From assembly GCA_036804525.1 (NCBI GenBank), contig DAIRSE010000002.1, forward strand, positions 149,994 to 213,993: DNA of 64,000 nucleotides. Direction: 5' to 3'. Source of the DNA: JBFLVT01 sp036804525. GTDB taxonomy: Bacteria; Bacillota; Desulfotomaculia; Desulfotomaculales; JASEER01. The position numbers were made by a program, and so were the translations under genes. The notes beneath the pieces are model-generated. The model was not told the origin of the DNA, did no database searches, and worked only from the letters and a program-made list of their open reading frames with translations. Numbering within the stretch: the first letter of the stretch is position 1; the number at the start of each line of letters is the position of its first letter. Positions 7,757-16,230 of this stretch are shown one piece after another.

Positions 7757-9961
7757 CTACCGCGAGCGCAGCAGGCGCATACCGTTGGCCACAACCAACA
7801 CCGCCGCGCCGGTATCAGCCGTCACGGCGAGCCACAGTGTCAGCCACCCCTGGAAGATCAGGGCGACGGCGGCGAGCTTGATAACCAGCGCGATGGCGAT
7901 GTTCTGAGCGACAATGCTCCTCGTCCGGCGGCTAAGCCGGATCACGAAAGGTACCTTCTCCGGATCGTCGCCCATCAAAGCGATGTCCGCCGTTTCGAGA
8001 GCGGCATCGGTGCCGGCGCCCATGGCCACGCCGACAGTTGCCGCCGCAAGAGCCGGGGCGTCGTTGATCCCGTCGCCGACCATCACCACCCGGTGCCCGG
8101 CCCGCTCCAGTTCCCTCACGGTCTTAAGCTTGTCTTCGGGCAAGAGGTCGAACCGGCAGTCCGTAATCCCTAGGCGCCCGGCGACGGCCCGTGCTGCTCC
8201 CTCGTTGTCGCCGGTAAGCATAACGGTCCTGACACCCAGCTTGTTGAGTTCTTTCACAGTAGCTGAAGCTTTGTCCCGCGGCTCGTCGGCCACGGCGATG
8301 AGTCCCCAAATCTCCTTCTCCCCGGCAACAAGCACCGGGGTCTTCCCTTCCGCCTCCAAACGCCCGATTTCGTCCCGGATTCCGGCGGGAAGAACCCCGC
8401 CCTTTGCGCTGTAGAGACGCGGATTGCCCACAATGATGTTCTGAGCACCGACCCTGGCCGACGCGCCTAATCCCGGAAAGGTTTTAAAGTCGGAGCCCGG
8501 GATGAAAGCAAGTTTCTCGACGCGGGCGCGCCGCCGGACAGCCTTGGCCACAGGATGCTCAGACCGGGCCTCGACCGAAGCGGCAATACCAAGAACTTCC
8601 TGCTCCTGATGTTTGCCAAAAGGAATGACGTCGGTAACCTCGGGCTGGCCTCGTGTAAGCGTCCCGGTCTTGTCGAAGGCTACTATACGCGCTTTCCCCA
8701 CTGCTTCCAGAGAAACGCCGCCCTTGATCAGAACCCCGTTGCGCGCCGCGCTGGCGACCGCCGCGGCGACCGAAACAGGGGTGGAAAGGACAAGCGCGCA
8801 CGGGCAGGCGATCAACAGCAGGGCCAGGCCCCTGTAAAACCACTCCGTCCACGAAAGCCCCAGGGTTGCCGGGGGCCCTGCCATGACCAGTGCGGCGACG
8901 ACCATCACGGACGGCGTATAGTAGCGCGCGAAGCGGTCGATAAATCTCTCGATGCGGGCCTTCCGGGTACCGGCATCCTCGACCAGCCGGATGATGCGCG
9001 CCAGCACGGTGTCACCGGCACGACGCTCAACCCGGACCTCCAGCGCCCCCTCACCGTTCACCGTGCCGGCGAAAACGGTATCCCCCGGTCCCTTGTGCAC
9101 GGGCATCGACTCGCCCGTGATCGGAGCCTGGTTAAGAGAACTCCGGCCGGCGGTAATGGTCCCGTCAAGGGGGACGCGCGAACCCGGCCTGATCACAATA
9201 GTTTCTCCAACATCCACCTCAGAGACCGGAACCTGCTGTTCACGCCCGCCGCGCACTACAAGCGCGGTGTCGGGAGCCAGGGACATCAGGGAATGGATCG
9301 CCCGGCGCGCCCTTCCGACGGTAAAACCCTCAAGGGCTTCGCCGACAGCAAAGAGGAAAACGACGGTCGCTCCCTCCGCCCACTCCCCGAGGGCTGCCGC
9401 GCCGATCGCAGCCACTACCATGAGTACATTCATATCAAAGCTCATCCGCGCCCGAATAGACTGCCAGCCCGCACGGGCCGGGCCGACGCCGCCGACGATA
9501 ATAGCCAGAGCAAATAAAGCCGTAGCAGCTGAGCTATACGAAAAAAGGTGGAAAAGAATGAAACCTGCCAGGAGGGCCGCCCCTGATAAGATCATTGTCC
9601 AGTGCTGCCTCCACCAGGTGCTTTTGCTGCTGGAAGACCAAGCGGAAGGGCGGCCAGCATTGTTAACAGAAACCGGCCCGTCTTCCTCCCCGATCACGGG
9701 GTGGCCGAGACCTGCTAAACCTTCAGCAATCGCCTCCAGGCGTGTGACTCGGGGGTCGTAATCGATACGCACCAACCCGTTCCCGGGAATAAACACCGCC
9801 TGTCTGACCCCGTCCTGGCGACCGACGTACTGCTCAACCTTAGCCGCGCAAACAGGACAGTCTACCCCGGCAACCCGGACTTCGATACGGGCGATGTTGA
9901 AGTCGCTTTCGGCCACGCTCACTGGATTTCCCCTTTCGTGTTTGGCCATTTCACTATTCAC
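7757..9961 (-). CDS. cadA: Heavy-metal P1B-type ATPase (Zn/Cd/Pb exporter)
   Basis: 734 residues. An N-terminal heavy-metal-associated domain has GVDCPVCAAKVE. The membrane and catalytic motifs follow: ITGES (actuator), IACPCALVLSTPVS (CPC metal site), AFDKTGTLTRGQPE (phosphorylated Asp), SEHPVAKA and MVGDGINDAPAL. ATP hydrolysis drives export of Zn2+, Cd2+ or Pb2+. The GTG at 9961 overlaps the regulator gene by 8 bp; an ATG at 9949 is an alternative start. Translational overlap with an ArsR/SmtB regulator and a palindromic operator supports metal-induced expression. cadA versus zntA cannot be decided from the sequence. Confidence 0.9.
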   Translation of the reverse strand: MNSEMAKHERGNPVSVAESDFNIARIEVRVAGVDCPVCAAKVEQYVGRQDGVRQAVFIPGNGLVRIDYDPRVTRLEAIAEGLAGLGHPVIGEEDGPVSVNNAGRPSAWSSSSKSTWWRQHWTMILSGAALLAGFILFHLFSYSSAATALFALAIIVGGVGPARAGWQSIRARMSFDMNVLMVVAAIGAAALGEWAEGATVVFLFAVGEALEGFTVGRARRAIHSLMSLAPDTALVVRGGREQQVPVSEVDVGETIVIRPGSRVPLDGTITAGRSSLNQAPITGESMPVHKGPGDTVFAGTVNGEGALEVRVERRAGDTVLARIIRLVEDAGTRKARIERFIDRFARYYTPSVMVVAALVMAGPPATLGLSWTEWFYRGLALLLIACPCALVLSTPVSVAAAVASAARNGVLIKGGVSLEAVGKARIVAFDKTGTLTRGQPEVTDVIPFGKHQEQEVLGIAASVEARSEHPVAKAVRRRARVEKLAFIPGSDFKTFPGLGASARVGAQNIIVGNPRLYSAKGGVLPAGIRDEIGRLEAEGKTPVLVAGEKEIWGLIAVADEPRDKASATVKELNKLGVRTVMLTGDNEGAARAVAGRLGITDCRFDLLPEDKLKTVRELERAGHRVVMVGDGINDAPALAAATVGVAMGAGTDAALETADIALMGDDPEKVPFVIRLSRRTRSIVAQNIAIALVIKLAAVALIFQGWLTLWLAVTADTGAAVLVVANGMRLLRSR

Positions 9962-10304
9962 GGCTAATGTGAGCTGCGTGCTGGAAGCCCTCCCTAATCA
10001 AGCCCAGGACGTGTTCATCGTCCAGTTTATAGAGGATATGCTTCCCATTCCGGCGCGAAGAGATCAGGCGGGCCTCCCGGAGCACGCGCAGGTGATGTGA
10101 CGTGTTCGATATCGTGCAACACAGCGCGCGGGCGATATCGCAAACACAGCTCTCCCCGTCGGTAAGGAGGTACAGGATGCGCAGCCGCGTCTCGTCGGCA
10201 AGGACGGCAAACAGCTCCTTGACCGGCTTTACGTCCGGGATCGCGTAAGCCATTTCCAGCGTCTTCCGGTAAGGCAAAACGGCCTGGCTCTTTTGATACG
10301 GCAC
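9954..10304 (-). CDS. cadC: ArsR/SmtB-family metal sensor (CadC/SmtB-like)
   Basis: 116 residues. LADETRLRILYLLTDGESCVCDIARAL supplies the ESCVCD alpha-3 type cysteine site. The C-terminus DDEHVLGLIREGFQHAAH gives a Dx H - ten residues - HxxH pattern like the alpha-5 zinc site of SmtB. Having both suggests sensing of Cd/Pb and Zn. The GTG at 10304 follows GGAGCT by nine bases; an internal ATG at 10250 is possible. It is the first gene of the exporter operon and reads toward the ATPase, overlapping it by 8 bp, so it most likely represses its own operon. Confidence 0.87.
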   Translation of the reverse strand: MPYQKSQAVLPYRKTLEMAYAIPDVKPVKELFAVLADETRLRILYLLTDGESCVCDIARALCCTISNTSHHLRVLREARLISSRRNGKHILYKLDDEHVLGLIREGFQHAAHISRE

Positions 10305-10320
10305 GGAACTTCAGCTCCAT

Positions 10321-10370
10321 AACATTTCAATGTTTATTGAAATGTTAACCGAAATGTCAGACCGTGTCAA
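10321..10370 (-). promoter_or_regulatory. Promoter and perfect palindromic operator of the cadC-cadA operon
   Basis: On the minus strand TTGACA (10365-10370), a 17-base spacer and TAACAT (10342-10347) form a promoter. A perfect inverted repeat AACATTTCAA - six bases - TTGAAATGTT occupies 10321-10346. It overlaps the -10 box and ends 16 bases before the cadC start. This is the expected position and form of an SmtB/CadC-type operator (family knowledge); the binding itself is inferred. Confidence 0.75.
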
Positions 10371-10441
10371 TTCAGCATACGACTCCGGAAATGATGTGGT
10401 GAAGGCCGTTGGCTGTTGGAGGGAATGCGGTTGCGGACGGG

Positions 10442-10687
10442 CTAGTCGAATGAGCTCCCCGATGTATTTTCGCACCTGCAGTGCCGCATGAGGTAGTTAA
10501 GAATGTCTTCCCTGCCGATCCCCGTGTCCTTGATAAGCTGGCCCAGTTTCTGAACCTCACTGGCACTTAAGGTAAACTTTTTTTGGTAGAAATGCAATGT
10601 AAACTGATTTAAGTGACTCGATTTGACCCTTATACCTCGCCTTCTCAGGAGTAGAAGGGCTACCTTGAGGTCAAGCAGCTTCTTCAC
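10442..10687 (-). CDS. Small protein of unknown function in the FetAB-like operon
   Basis: 81 residues, basic and helical: KKLLDLKVALLLLRRRGIRVKSSHLNQF at the N-terminus, a Ser/Glu-rich helix in the middle and HCRCENTS near the end. No family is recognised. Its ATG overlaps the stop of the preceding permease gene by four bases (ATGA), the same coupling as between permease and ATPase, so it is very likely translated as the third gene of that operon. A structural or regulatory role for the transporter is possible but unproven. Confidence 0.6.
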   Translation of the reverse strand: MKKLLDLKVALLLLRRRGIRVKSSHLNQFTLHFYQKKFTLSASEVQKLGQLIKDTGIGREDILNYLMRHCRCENTSGSSFD

Positions 10688-11481
10688 CCCCGCTCGTACG
10701 CTTCCTGTCGCAGGGCCCCGTCGCCGTCGAACATCTTCCTGTATGAGAGTCCAACCAGGATCAGACAGCCGATGGCCGCTGCCGCAGCAATCATCAGCAT
10801 CACTACGATCTGGTACCGTACCGCCTCCTGAGGGTCGGCGCCGGCAAGGATCTGCCCCGTCATCATTCCAGGCAGGCTTACCAGGCCCACAACCATCAGC
10901 GAGTTGATGGTGGGAGTCATACCGGCCCTGATGGCTTCCCGTACCGAGTCGCGTACGGCCTCCCAGGGAGTGGCTCCGAATGAGAGCAGTGTTTCGACCT
11001 CGCCCAGACGTCCCCTGACCTCGGCATACAAACGGTCCAGGGAAAGGGCGATCCCGTTCATCGAGTTGCCGAGGATCATCCCGAAGATAGGGATGATGAT
11101 CTGAGCGGAGTACCAGGGTTCGGGCGCGATAATCAGCTGCGTAACGATCGTCCCGACCAGATAGGTGCTGGCCAGCAGGGCGACAAAGGCCAGGCCGGCC
11201 GGATACCTGGGAACGTTGGGCGTCCTCCTGACGGCAGCCCTGGAGGCGATATAGACCATAAGGGTCACCAGGGCCAGGATCAGGTAGAGGTTGTTCAAGG
11301 CAAAGACGTAGGTCAGAACGTAACCGACGAGGGTAAGTTGCACAAAGGTCCGAACCGTACCCCAGACCAGCGGGCGTAGCAGGCCCAGACGAAAGACAGC
11401 CGACACCGTCCCGGCGATGACCACCAGGATGACGCTGAGGGCCAACTGCCAGTCTGAAATGGGCACTACGCCGCCCGTCAT
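10684..11481 (-). CDS. fetB: FetB-like (UPF0014) ABC exporter permease
   Basis: 265 residues with about seven membrane segments. The family core is visible in ARAAVRRTPNVPR, FGMILGNSMNGIALSLDRL, LLSFGATPWEAVRDSVREAIRAGMTPTINSLMVVG and LPGMMTGQILAGADP. E. coli FetAB is linked to iron export and oxidative stress resistance. ATG at 11481 is preceded by GGGAGGAG and makes an ATGA overlap with the ATPase stop at 11478. An upstream extension to 11589 would cover the ATPase gene and is not credible. Confidence 0.83.
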   Translation of the reverse strand: MTGGVVPISDWQLALSVILVVIAGTVSAVFRLGLLRPLVWGTVRTFVQLTLVGYVLTYVFALNNLYLILALVTLMVYIASRAAVRRTPNVPRYPAGLAFVALLASTYLVGTIVTQLIIAPEPWYSAQIIIPIFGMILGNSMNGIALSLDRLYAEVRGRLGEVETLLSFGATPWEAVRDSVREAIRAGMTPTINSLMVVGLVSLPGMMTGQILAGADPQEAVRYQIVVMLMIAAAAAIGCLILVGLSYRKMFDGDGALRQEAYERG

Positions 11482-12137
11482 ACTTCTACTCCTCCCACGC
11501 CTAAATTCAGGATATGCGTGTCTTTGAGCAGGCTGTAATCTTCGCCGTGGCTGACCATAACCAGTGCCCGGTTCCCTTTTGCCAGCCAACCTTGCATAAA
11601 GGCATAAAAAGCGGACCGCGACTCCCTGTCAAGACCGGCTGTGGGCTCGTCCAGCAGCAGCACCTGAGGACCGACAAGCACAGCCCTTAAAACCGCCACC
11701 CGGGCCGTTTCCCCACCGGAGAGCCGCCCGGCATCTTGCTTCAGGATCGTCCTGGGCAGCATCAGCCTGTCCAGGCCCTCTTCAATTAAGGTCATATTTA
11801 GTTCCGCGCGGCGGCGCACGGCGCCAAGTTCAAAGGGGCGTACCAGGTTGTCCAGGACCGAACCGCTAAACATCGCCGGCTTTTGCGCAACATAAACGAG
11901 ACGCACCCGCCACTCCGGCCCGGGATAGCGAAGCCAGTCCTCGCCTTCCAGCCGGACCGCCCCCGAAACAACAGGATGCAAGCGGGCCAGAACCCGCAAA
12001 AAAGTGCTCTTTCCCGAACCCGACGGTCCCCGGACAATCAAGGCTTGCCTTTCCTCGACACTCCCCGACAGGCAGATGACGGGGGTCGCCGCTCCGGCTC
12101 TGAAAGTCAAATCCTTGAACTCCAAAATACCGGCCAT
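11478..12137 (-). CDS. fetA: FetA-like ABC transporter ATP-binding protein
   Basis: 219 residues with Walker A GPSGSGKST, Q-loop VAQKP, signature RLSGGETARVA, Walker B VLLLDEPTAGLD and the switch His in MVSHGED. The pairing with an UPF0014 permease in an overlapping two-gene unit identifies the FetAB-type exporter, probably for iron or another metal. It is the first gene of the three-gene minus-strand operon 12137-10442. No metal-binding operator was recognised upstream. Confidence 0.84.
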   Translation of the reverse strand: MAGILEFKDLTFRAGAATPVICLSGSVEERQALIVRGPSGSGKSTFLRVLARLHPVVSGAVRLEGEDWLRYPGPEWRVRLVYVAQKPAMFSGSVLDNLVRPFELGAVRRRAELNMTLIEEGLDRLMLPRTILKQDAGRLSGGETARVAVLRAVLVGPQVLLLDEPTAGLDRESRSAFYAFMQGWLAKGNRALVMVSHGEDYSLLKDTHILNLGVGGVEV

Positions 12138-12184
12138 GCCACCAGTATAACACTGAGTCGCACTAGGCTGTAAACATAAGAATT

Positions 12185-12859
12185 CTAAAGGCGGGCAGCC
12201 AGTTCCAGGATGTATTTGCGCAACGCCTCTACCAGGGATTTAAACTCTTCCGGGTAGTTATCAGGATCCCGGTAACGCTTGTTGATCTCCAGCTGTAAAG
12301 CGGGAACGCCCAGCTCCTGACTGACGAAGCGGGTTACCGTAGCCTGCCCGCAAGCGGAGAAGGTGTCTTCAACATGCACGTCTTCAATGCCTTCCTCGGC
12401 CAGGGCATCCTGAAGCAGGGTTAAAAAGTGCTGCTTGTCGAGCAAGCTTTTCCCTTTGCAGGTTCCGATGTCGATGGCGAAGTCGCGCCAAAGGGAGGCG
12501 CCGTGCAGGTCCAAAACCAGCTTGATGTTTCTTTGAAGAACGAGCTCACCCAGGCCGGCCTTATAGAGACAATCGTCGTAAAAGTTGGCGTCCAGGTCGG
12601 AAGACGAGGCGTAAACAGCATGGCAACTGGTTAATTCGTAAAGAAGCCGGGCCAGGGTGCCCGTGTACTCATCCTCTTCCTTGGGAACGGTATTTGAACG
12701 CCGCGTGTGTTTAACGGAATGGGGAGCCGAAACCAGAACCGGGACTTTGCCGGTAAGGGTTACGTATGATTTCTCGCCCGTCAGGCCCTGGTAGCCGTTA
12801 ACCCTGAACAACTCCTCTTCGGTCCTGACCGCCTTTTCCAGGCTCCAGCCTTTAGCCAT
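12185..12859 (-). CDS. N-formylglutamate amidohydrolase-family protein
   Basis: About 224 residues. Motifs of the N-formylglutamate amidohydrolase fold are visible: VPVLVSAPHSVKHTR, KEEDEYTGTLARLL, LVLDLHGAS with DIGT, and PALQLEINKRYRDP. These belong to zinc-dependent amide hydrolases related to carboxypeptidases; the substrate here is open. ATG at 12859 follows GGGGTGAT by five bases and gives MAKGWSLEKAV; the frame extends upstream to 12916 without a ribosome site. It stands alone between the FetAB operon and an ArsR gene. Confidence 0.7.
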   Translation of the reverse strand: MAKGWSLEKAVRTEEELFRVNGYQGLTGEKSYVTLTGKVPVLVSAPHSVKHTRRSNTVPKEEDEYTGTLARLLYELTSCHAVYASSSDLDANFYDDCLYKAGLGELVLQRNIKLVLDLHGASLWRDFAIDIGTCKGKSLLDKQHFLTLLQDALAEEGIEDVHVEDTFSACGQATVTRFVSQELGVPALQLEINKRYRDPDNYPEEFKSLVEALRKYILELAARL

Positions 12860-12994
12860 CCTATCACCCCATAAGGCCCGGCACTCAACTCGAAGAACCA
12901 TTACATTCAAAGCCAACGATTAGGCTGCGAAGCGCTGGGAAATTAGAACTACCTGTAACTTGACAGTTGAGTGCTGGGCTTCTAGTCCTACGAC

Positions 12995-13336
12995 TTACGA
13001 CTGATAAAGTGCTTCCTGGATTTCTTTGGTCTGCCTGTTCAAGACCACCCGGAGTAAATCCAGCACCTCAAAAATCTGGGGGTGGCGAACCCAGTACATC
13101 ATCTTCAGCCCGTCCTTGCGTGATCCCAGGACGCCCAGCTTCTTGAGCACGGCAAGATGCTGGGACACGTTGGACTGTTCCAGAGCCAGTTCCTCCATAA
13201 GTTCGCAGACGCAGCGCTCCCCGTCCCGGAGCATCTCCACAATCTTCACCCGGGTCGGGTGCGCCAGTCCCTTAAGGATAGCGGCCTGCATTTCAGCTAA
13301 TACCGGCTGCACGCTATCAACCCCGAACATTATCAT
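12995..13336 (-). CDS. ArsR-family transcriptional regulator
   Basis: 113 residues. HPTRVKIVEMLRDGERCVCELMEEL contains the CVC motif of thiol-based metal sensing and is followed by the recognition helix EQSNVSQHLAVLKKLGVL. It is the third ArsR-type regulator in 12 kb. The start is uncertain: ATG at 13336 lacks a ribosome site, while GTG at 13312 has CGGGG eight bases upstream. Two 11-12-base direct copies of AGCATwTrATA lie just upstream (13330-13352, minus strand) and could be operator half-sites. The controlled gene is not obvious; the nearest same-strand gene downstream is the amidohydrolase. Confidence 0.8.
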   Translation of the reverse strand: MIMFGVDSVQPVLAEMQAAILKGLAHPTRVKIVEMLRDGERCVCELMEELALEQSNVSQHLAVLKKLGVLGSRKDGLKMMYWVRHPQIFEVLDLLRVVLNRQTKEIQEALYQS

Positions 13337-13360
13337 ATGCTTATATAAATGCTAGCAACT

Positions 13361-13840
13361 TTATGCTTCTCCTGTCAACGTTCCCCCCCGCTCCCCGAAG
13401 GGCCGGCAGATCACTCCGGCTTCCTCAAGCACGTCCCGGCTGAACTGATCGGGATATCCCTCGGCGTACACAACCTCGCGCACCCCCAACTGGACCAACA
13501 ACTTCGCGCAGGTAAAGCAAGGAAAGTGGGTAACGTAAATCGTGGAGTTGACGCCGCTCAAGCCCGTAATCGCCAACTGAAGAACCACGTTCTGCTCGGC
13601 ATGCAAGGCCCGGCAGATTTCCTGGCGTTCTCCGGAGGGAACGTTCAGCTTGGCGCGCAGGCAGCCGCCGCGCTCCGCGCAGTGCAGCAGACTGGAAGGG
13701 GGCCCGTTGTACCCGCTGGCGATGGCGCGCTTATCGCGGACCAGGACGGCCCCCACCTGGCGGCGCAAACAGGTGGAACGGCGGGCCATCAAACGCGCCT
13801 GCTCCATAAAAATCTCGTCCCAGGTAGGGCGCAAAACCAT
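13361..13840 (-). CDS. comEB: dCMP deaminase (ComEB-type)
   Basis: 159 residues. Zinc and catalytic motifs of the cytidine/deoxycytidylate deaminase family are clear: LHAEQNVVLQ (HAE) and HFPCFTCAKLLVQLGV (PCxxC). An additional Cys/His pair (HCAERGGCLR) fits the structural zinc of the dCMP deaminase group. The enzyme converts dCMP to dUMP for thymidylate synthesis; in Bacillus the gene lies in the comE locus although it is not needed for competence. ATG at 13840 follows AAAGGAGAG; the frame extends to 13924 without homology. Confidence 0.85.
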   Translation of the reverse strand: MVLRPTWDEIFMEQARLMARRSTCLRRQVGAVLVRDKRAIASGYNGPPSSLLHCAERGGCLRAKLNVPSGERQEICRALHAEQNVVLQLAITGLSGVNSTIYVTHFPCFTCAKLLVQLGVREVVYAEGYPDQFSRDVLEEAGVICRPFGERGGTLTGEA

Positions 13841-13940
13841 CACTCTCCTTTCCAGGCAGGTTCGACAAAAGCCGGACCGTTCCTGCCGAACGGGCATTAA
13901 TGCGCCTTTCGGCATCAAGCACAAGGCATTGGACGTTAGG

Positions 13941-13975
13941 CATTAGGCATTAGGCATTAGGCATTAAGCATTAGG
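13941..13975. repeat. Five tandem CATTAGG heptamers
   Basis: Three exact copies of CATTAGG, one CATTAAG and one further CATTAGG follow each other. Similar heptamer strings occur in many other gaps of this window (for example 16050-16078, 19930-19960, 42285-42300, 47412-47450). Confidence 0.8.
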
Positions 13976-14052
13976 ATTCAGGGTTCGGATTCGGCTTTGC
14001 CGAATCCGTTCAACGATGTCCTACAGCCTATAGCTTAGTGCTTACAGCTATT
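13961..14052 (+). repeat. 92-bp dispersed repeat, copy A
   Basis: The block is about 90 percent identical by eye to the reverse complement of 41705-41796. It contains a GGATTCGG/CCGAATCC hairpin and the text CTATAGCTTAGTGC. It does not code. In copy B the block lies inside a MITE-like element; here no terminal repeats were found. Confidence 0.75.
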
Positions 14053-14170
14053 TTGGGAGGTTTTTGGCAGATTTGCGCGAATTTTTTTAGGAAAAGCTTG
14101 TAAGCGGACAGATTAAGCAAAGACCCTTGCCCTAAGGTAAAGGACGGCGTAAAGGAGTAACGCGAGGCGA

Positions 14171-15235
14171 ATGAAAATGTCGACCATCTTCAAGAGGGCC
14201 TCCCAAAAGGCCGGCCTGTCCCCCGGAACACTGATCCCGGTAGGAACACGGACAGCTGGAAAAGTCAAGATTTCCCTGTGGGAATACAACGAAGACCATT
14301 ACCAGGAAAAAGTGCTCGAGACCGTCAAGGAATACCTCCCGTCGAAGGACCCCGCCACGGTTACATGGATCAACGTTGAAGGACTCGATGACACGGCGAC
14401 CATCGAAACGCTGGGAGACCGCTTCAGCTTGCACCCCCTTGTCCTGGAGGACATCCTGCACATCGGGCAGCGCCCTAAGATTGAAGATTACGAAGACTAC
14501 GTCTACCTCGTCTTCAAAATGCTGCAGCGCGAGGGCAAAGCAATTTTGATTGACCAGGTGAGCATTATCCTCGGTCCGAACTACGTACTGTCCTTCCTGG
14601 AACAGGAAAGCGCAGTCTTTGACCCGGTTAAGGAACGGATCAGGAACGCCAAGGGCCGCCTGAGGAAATCGGGTGCCGACTACTTGGCCTACGCGCTTAT
14701 CGACGCTATCGTCGACGACTACTTTGGCCTGGTCGAACAGATCGGCGACCATATTGAGTCGGTAGAAGAAGAGCTGGTAGCCCGTCCGCTCCCGAACAGC
14801 GTACATGGAATTCACATCCTTAAGAGACAGTTGATGGTCCTGCGCAATGCCGTCTGGCCTTTGCGCGAGGTAGTGGGCGGCCTTCAGCGGGGAGATTCGC
14901 CGCTTTTTAAAGAGACCACCCTCATCTACCTCAGGGACGTTTACGACCACACCATACAGATCATCGACACCACCGAAACCTACCGGGAAATGGTCTCCGA
15001 AATGCTCGACCTCTACCTGTCGAGTTTGAGCAACAGGCTGAACGAAGTAATCAAGGTACTGACCATCATCTCGACCATCTTCATCCCTCTCACCTTCATC
15101 GTCGGCGTGTACGGGATGAACTTCAGGTACATGCCCGAACTCGAATGGAGGTGGGGATATCCGGTTACCTGGCTCGTGATGATCGGTATCGGGGTGGGGA
15201 TGCTGGGGTACTTCCGCAAACGCAGGTGGATCTAA
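14171..15235 (+). CDS. corA: CorA-type Mg2+/Co2+ channel
   Basis: 354 residues. A long cytosolic alpha/beta and helical domain (1-285) is followed by two C-terminal membrane segments (about 292-312 and 328-346). The signature loop YGMNF is preceded by TIISTIFIPLTFIVGV, exactly as in CorA pentameric channels. The usual MPEL motif appears as YMPELEWRWGYP. It mediates Mg2+ uptake, with Co2+ and Ni2+ as possible substrates. AAAGGAG lies 12 bases before the ATG at 14171; an ATG at 14177 is an alternative. Confidence 0.9.
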   Translation: MKMSTIFKRASQKAGLSPGTLIPVGTRTAGKVKISLWEYNEDHYQEKVLETVKEYLPSKDPATVTWINVEGLDDTATIETLGDRFSLHPLVLEDILHIGQRPKIEDYEDYVYLVFKMLQREGKAILIDQVSIILGPNYVLSFLEQESAVFDPVKERIRNAKGRLRKSGADYLAYALIDAIVDDYFGLVEQIGDHIESVEEELVARPLPNSVHGIHILKRQLMVLRNAVWPLREVVGGLQRGDSPLFKETTLIYLRDVYDHTIQIIDTTETYREMVSEMLDLYLSSLSNRLNEVIKVLTIISTIFIPLTFIVGVYGMNFRYMPELEWRWGYPVTWLVMIGIGVGMLGYFRKRRWI

Positions 15236-15303
15236 CACGTTGTGCGTCGTTCGTCTTTCGTCGTACGTGGCCGGAATAACCAGAAGGACGGGGAGGGGTT
15301 AGT

Positions 15304-16068
15304 ATGAGCCTAATTGCCAAAGAACTGAAGCTTCGTTATGCGCCCGTGGCCATCATTTTTACAGATGAAAAACCGGAAGGCGCTCTGCAGTTTAAAGAAG
15401 AGCGGTGGGGATGCGTGATGGCCCTGTTCACGGCCGCGGCCAAAGGCCAAACAGCCGTCTTCGACCGCCAGACGTTCGGCTGCCGCGGTGGGGGCGTGGG
15501 TCTGGGTTTCGGAAACCAGTACGAGGTCTTTCCCGGGGGTATCGAATACTTCCTGTCCACCGGGCGGGGAGAAGGATACCGGGAAGGCGAGGCTTACAAG
15601 AAAACGCCCGAGCTAGCCAGGAGTTTCGTCGAACAGCTGCCCATCACCGATATCCCTTATACCTACGTTGTCTTTACGCCGCTGGAAAAGGTCGATTTAC
15701 AAAAGGAAACCCCACAACTGGTCTGCTTTTACGCCAATCCGGACCAACTATCGGCGCTGGTGGTGCTTGCCAACTACGACCGCCCCGGCAATGACAGCGT
15801 GATCATTCCCTTTGGCGCGGGCTGCCATACCGTTTGCCTGATCCCTTACCAGGAAGCCCGGCGGAAACGGCCCCGAGCGGTAGTGGGCATCACCGACATC
15901 AGCGCGCGGCCGATGGTCGACCCGGACATTCTCTCCTTCACCGTCCCTTACAAGATGTTCCTGGAGATGGAGGCCAATGTGCCGGGGAGTTTCCTTGAAA
16001 AGCATGCATGGGAGAGAGTAAAGAAGCGTATACCCGACCCCGGTATGGCGCTAGGTATTAAGCGTTAG
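15304..16068 (+). CDS. DUF169 family protein
   Basis: 254 residues. The pattern APVAIIFTDEKPEGA, the Cys-containing RWGCVMALFTAAAKGQTAVFDRQTFGCRGGGVGLGFG and the C-terminal GITDISARP identify the DUF169 family, common in anaerobes and methanogens and of unknown function. Conserved cysteines (RWGC, FGCRGG, GAGCHT) suggest metal or cofactor binding (inference). ATG at 15304 follows GGAGGGG. It stands alone after corA with a 68-bp gap. Confidence 0.8.
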   Translation: MSLIAKELKLRYAPVAIIFTDEKPEGALQFKEERWGCVMALFTAAAKGQTAVFDRQTFGCRGGGVGLGFGNQYEVFPGGIEYFLSTGRGEGYREGEAYKKTPELARSFVEQLPITDIPYTYVVFTPLEKVDLQKETPQLVCFYANPDQLSALVVLANYDRPGNDSVIIPFGAGCHTVCLIPYQEARRKRPRAVVGITDISARPMVDPDILSFTVPYKMFLEMEANVPGSFLEKHAWERVKKRIPDPGMALGIKR

Positions 16069-16230
16069 GCATTAAGACTTTGTGCAGTGAAGCCGCACCA
16101 CAAACGTTAAAAAACAAACGTAAATCTTTTTGTATGCCCGGTAAATAAAGGGTTATCCGAACCTTAGACCAGGAAATTCATAACTGCAATCCGACTCCTA
16201 AATCTTAATGCTGAAGTGCTTAATGCCCAT

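Larger units (their letters stand above)
13841..14170. other. Gene-free, repeat-filled stretch between comEB and corA
   Basis: No coding sequence. It holds heptamer repeats (13941-13975), a 92-bp block (13961-14052) present in inverted orientation at 41705-41796, and an AT-rich leader of corA with AAAGGAG before the start. No Mg2+ (M-box) riboswitch signature was recognised in the corA leader. Confidence 0.6.

Noticed and set aside
13990..14170. M-box Mg2+ riboswitch ahead of corA
   Set aside because: The conserved M-box text is absent.
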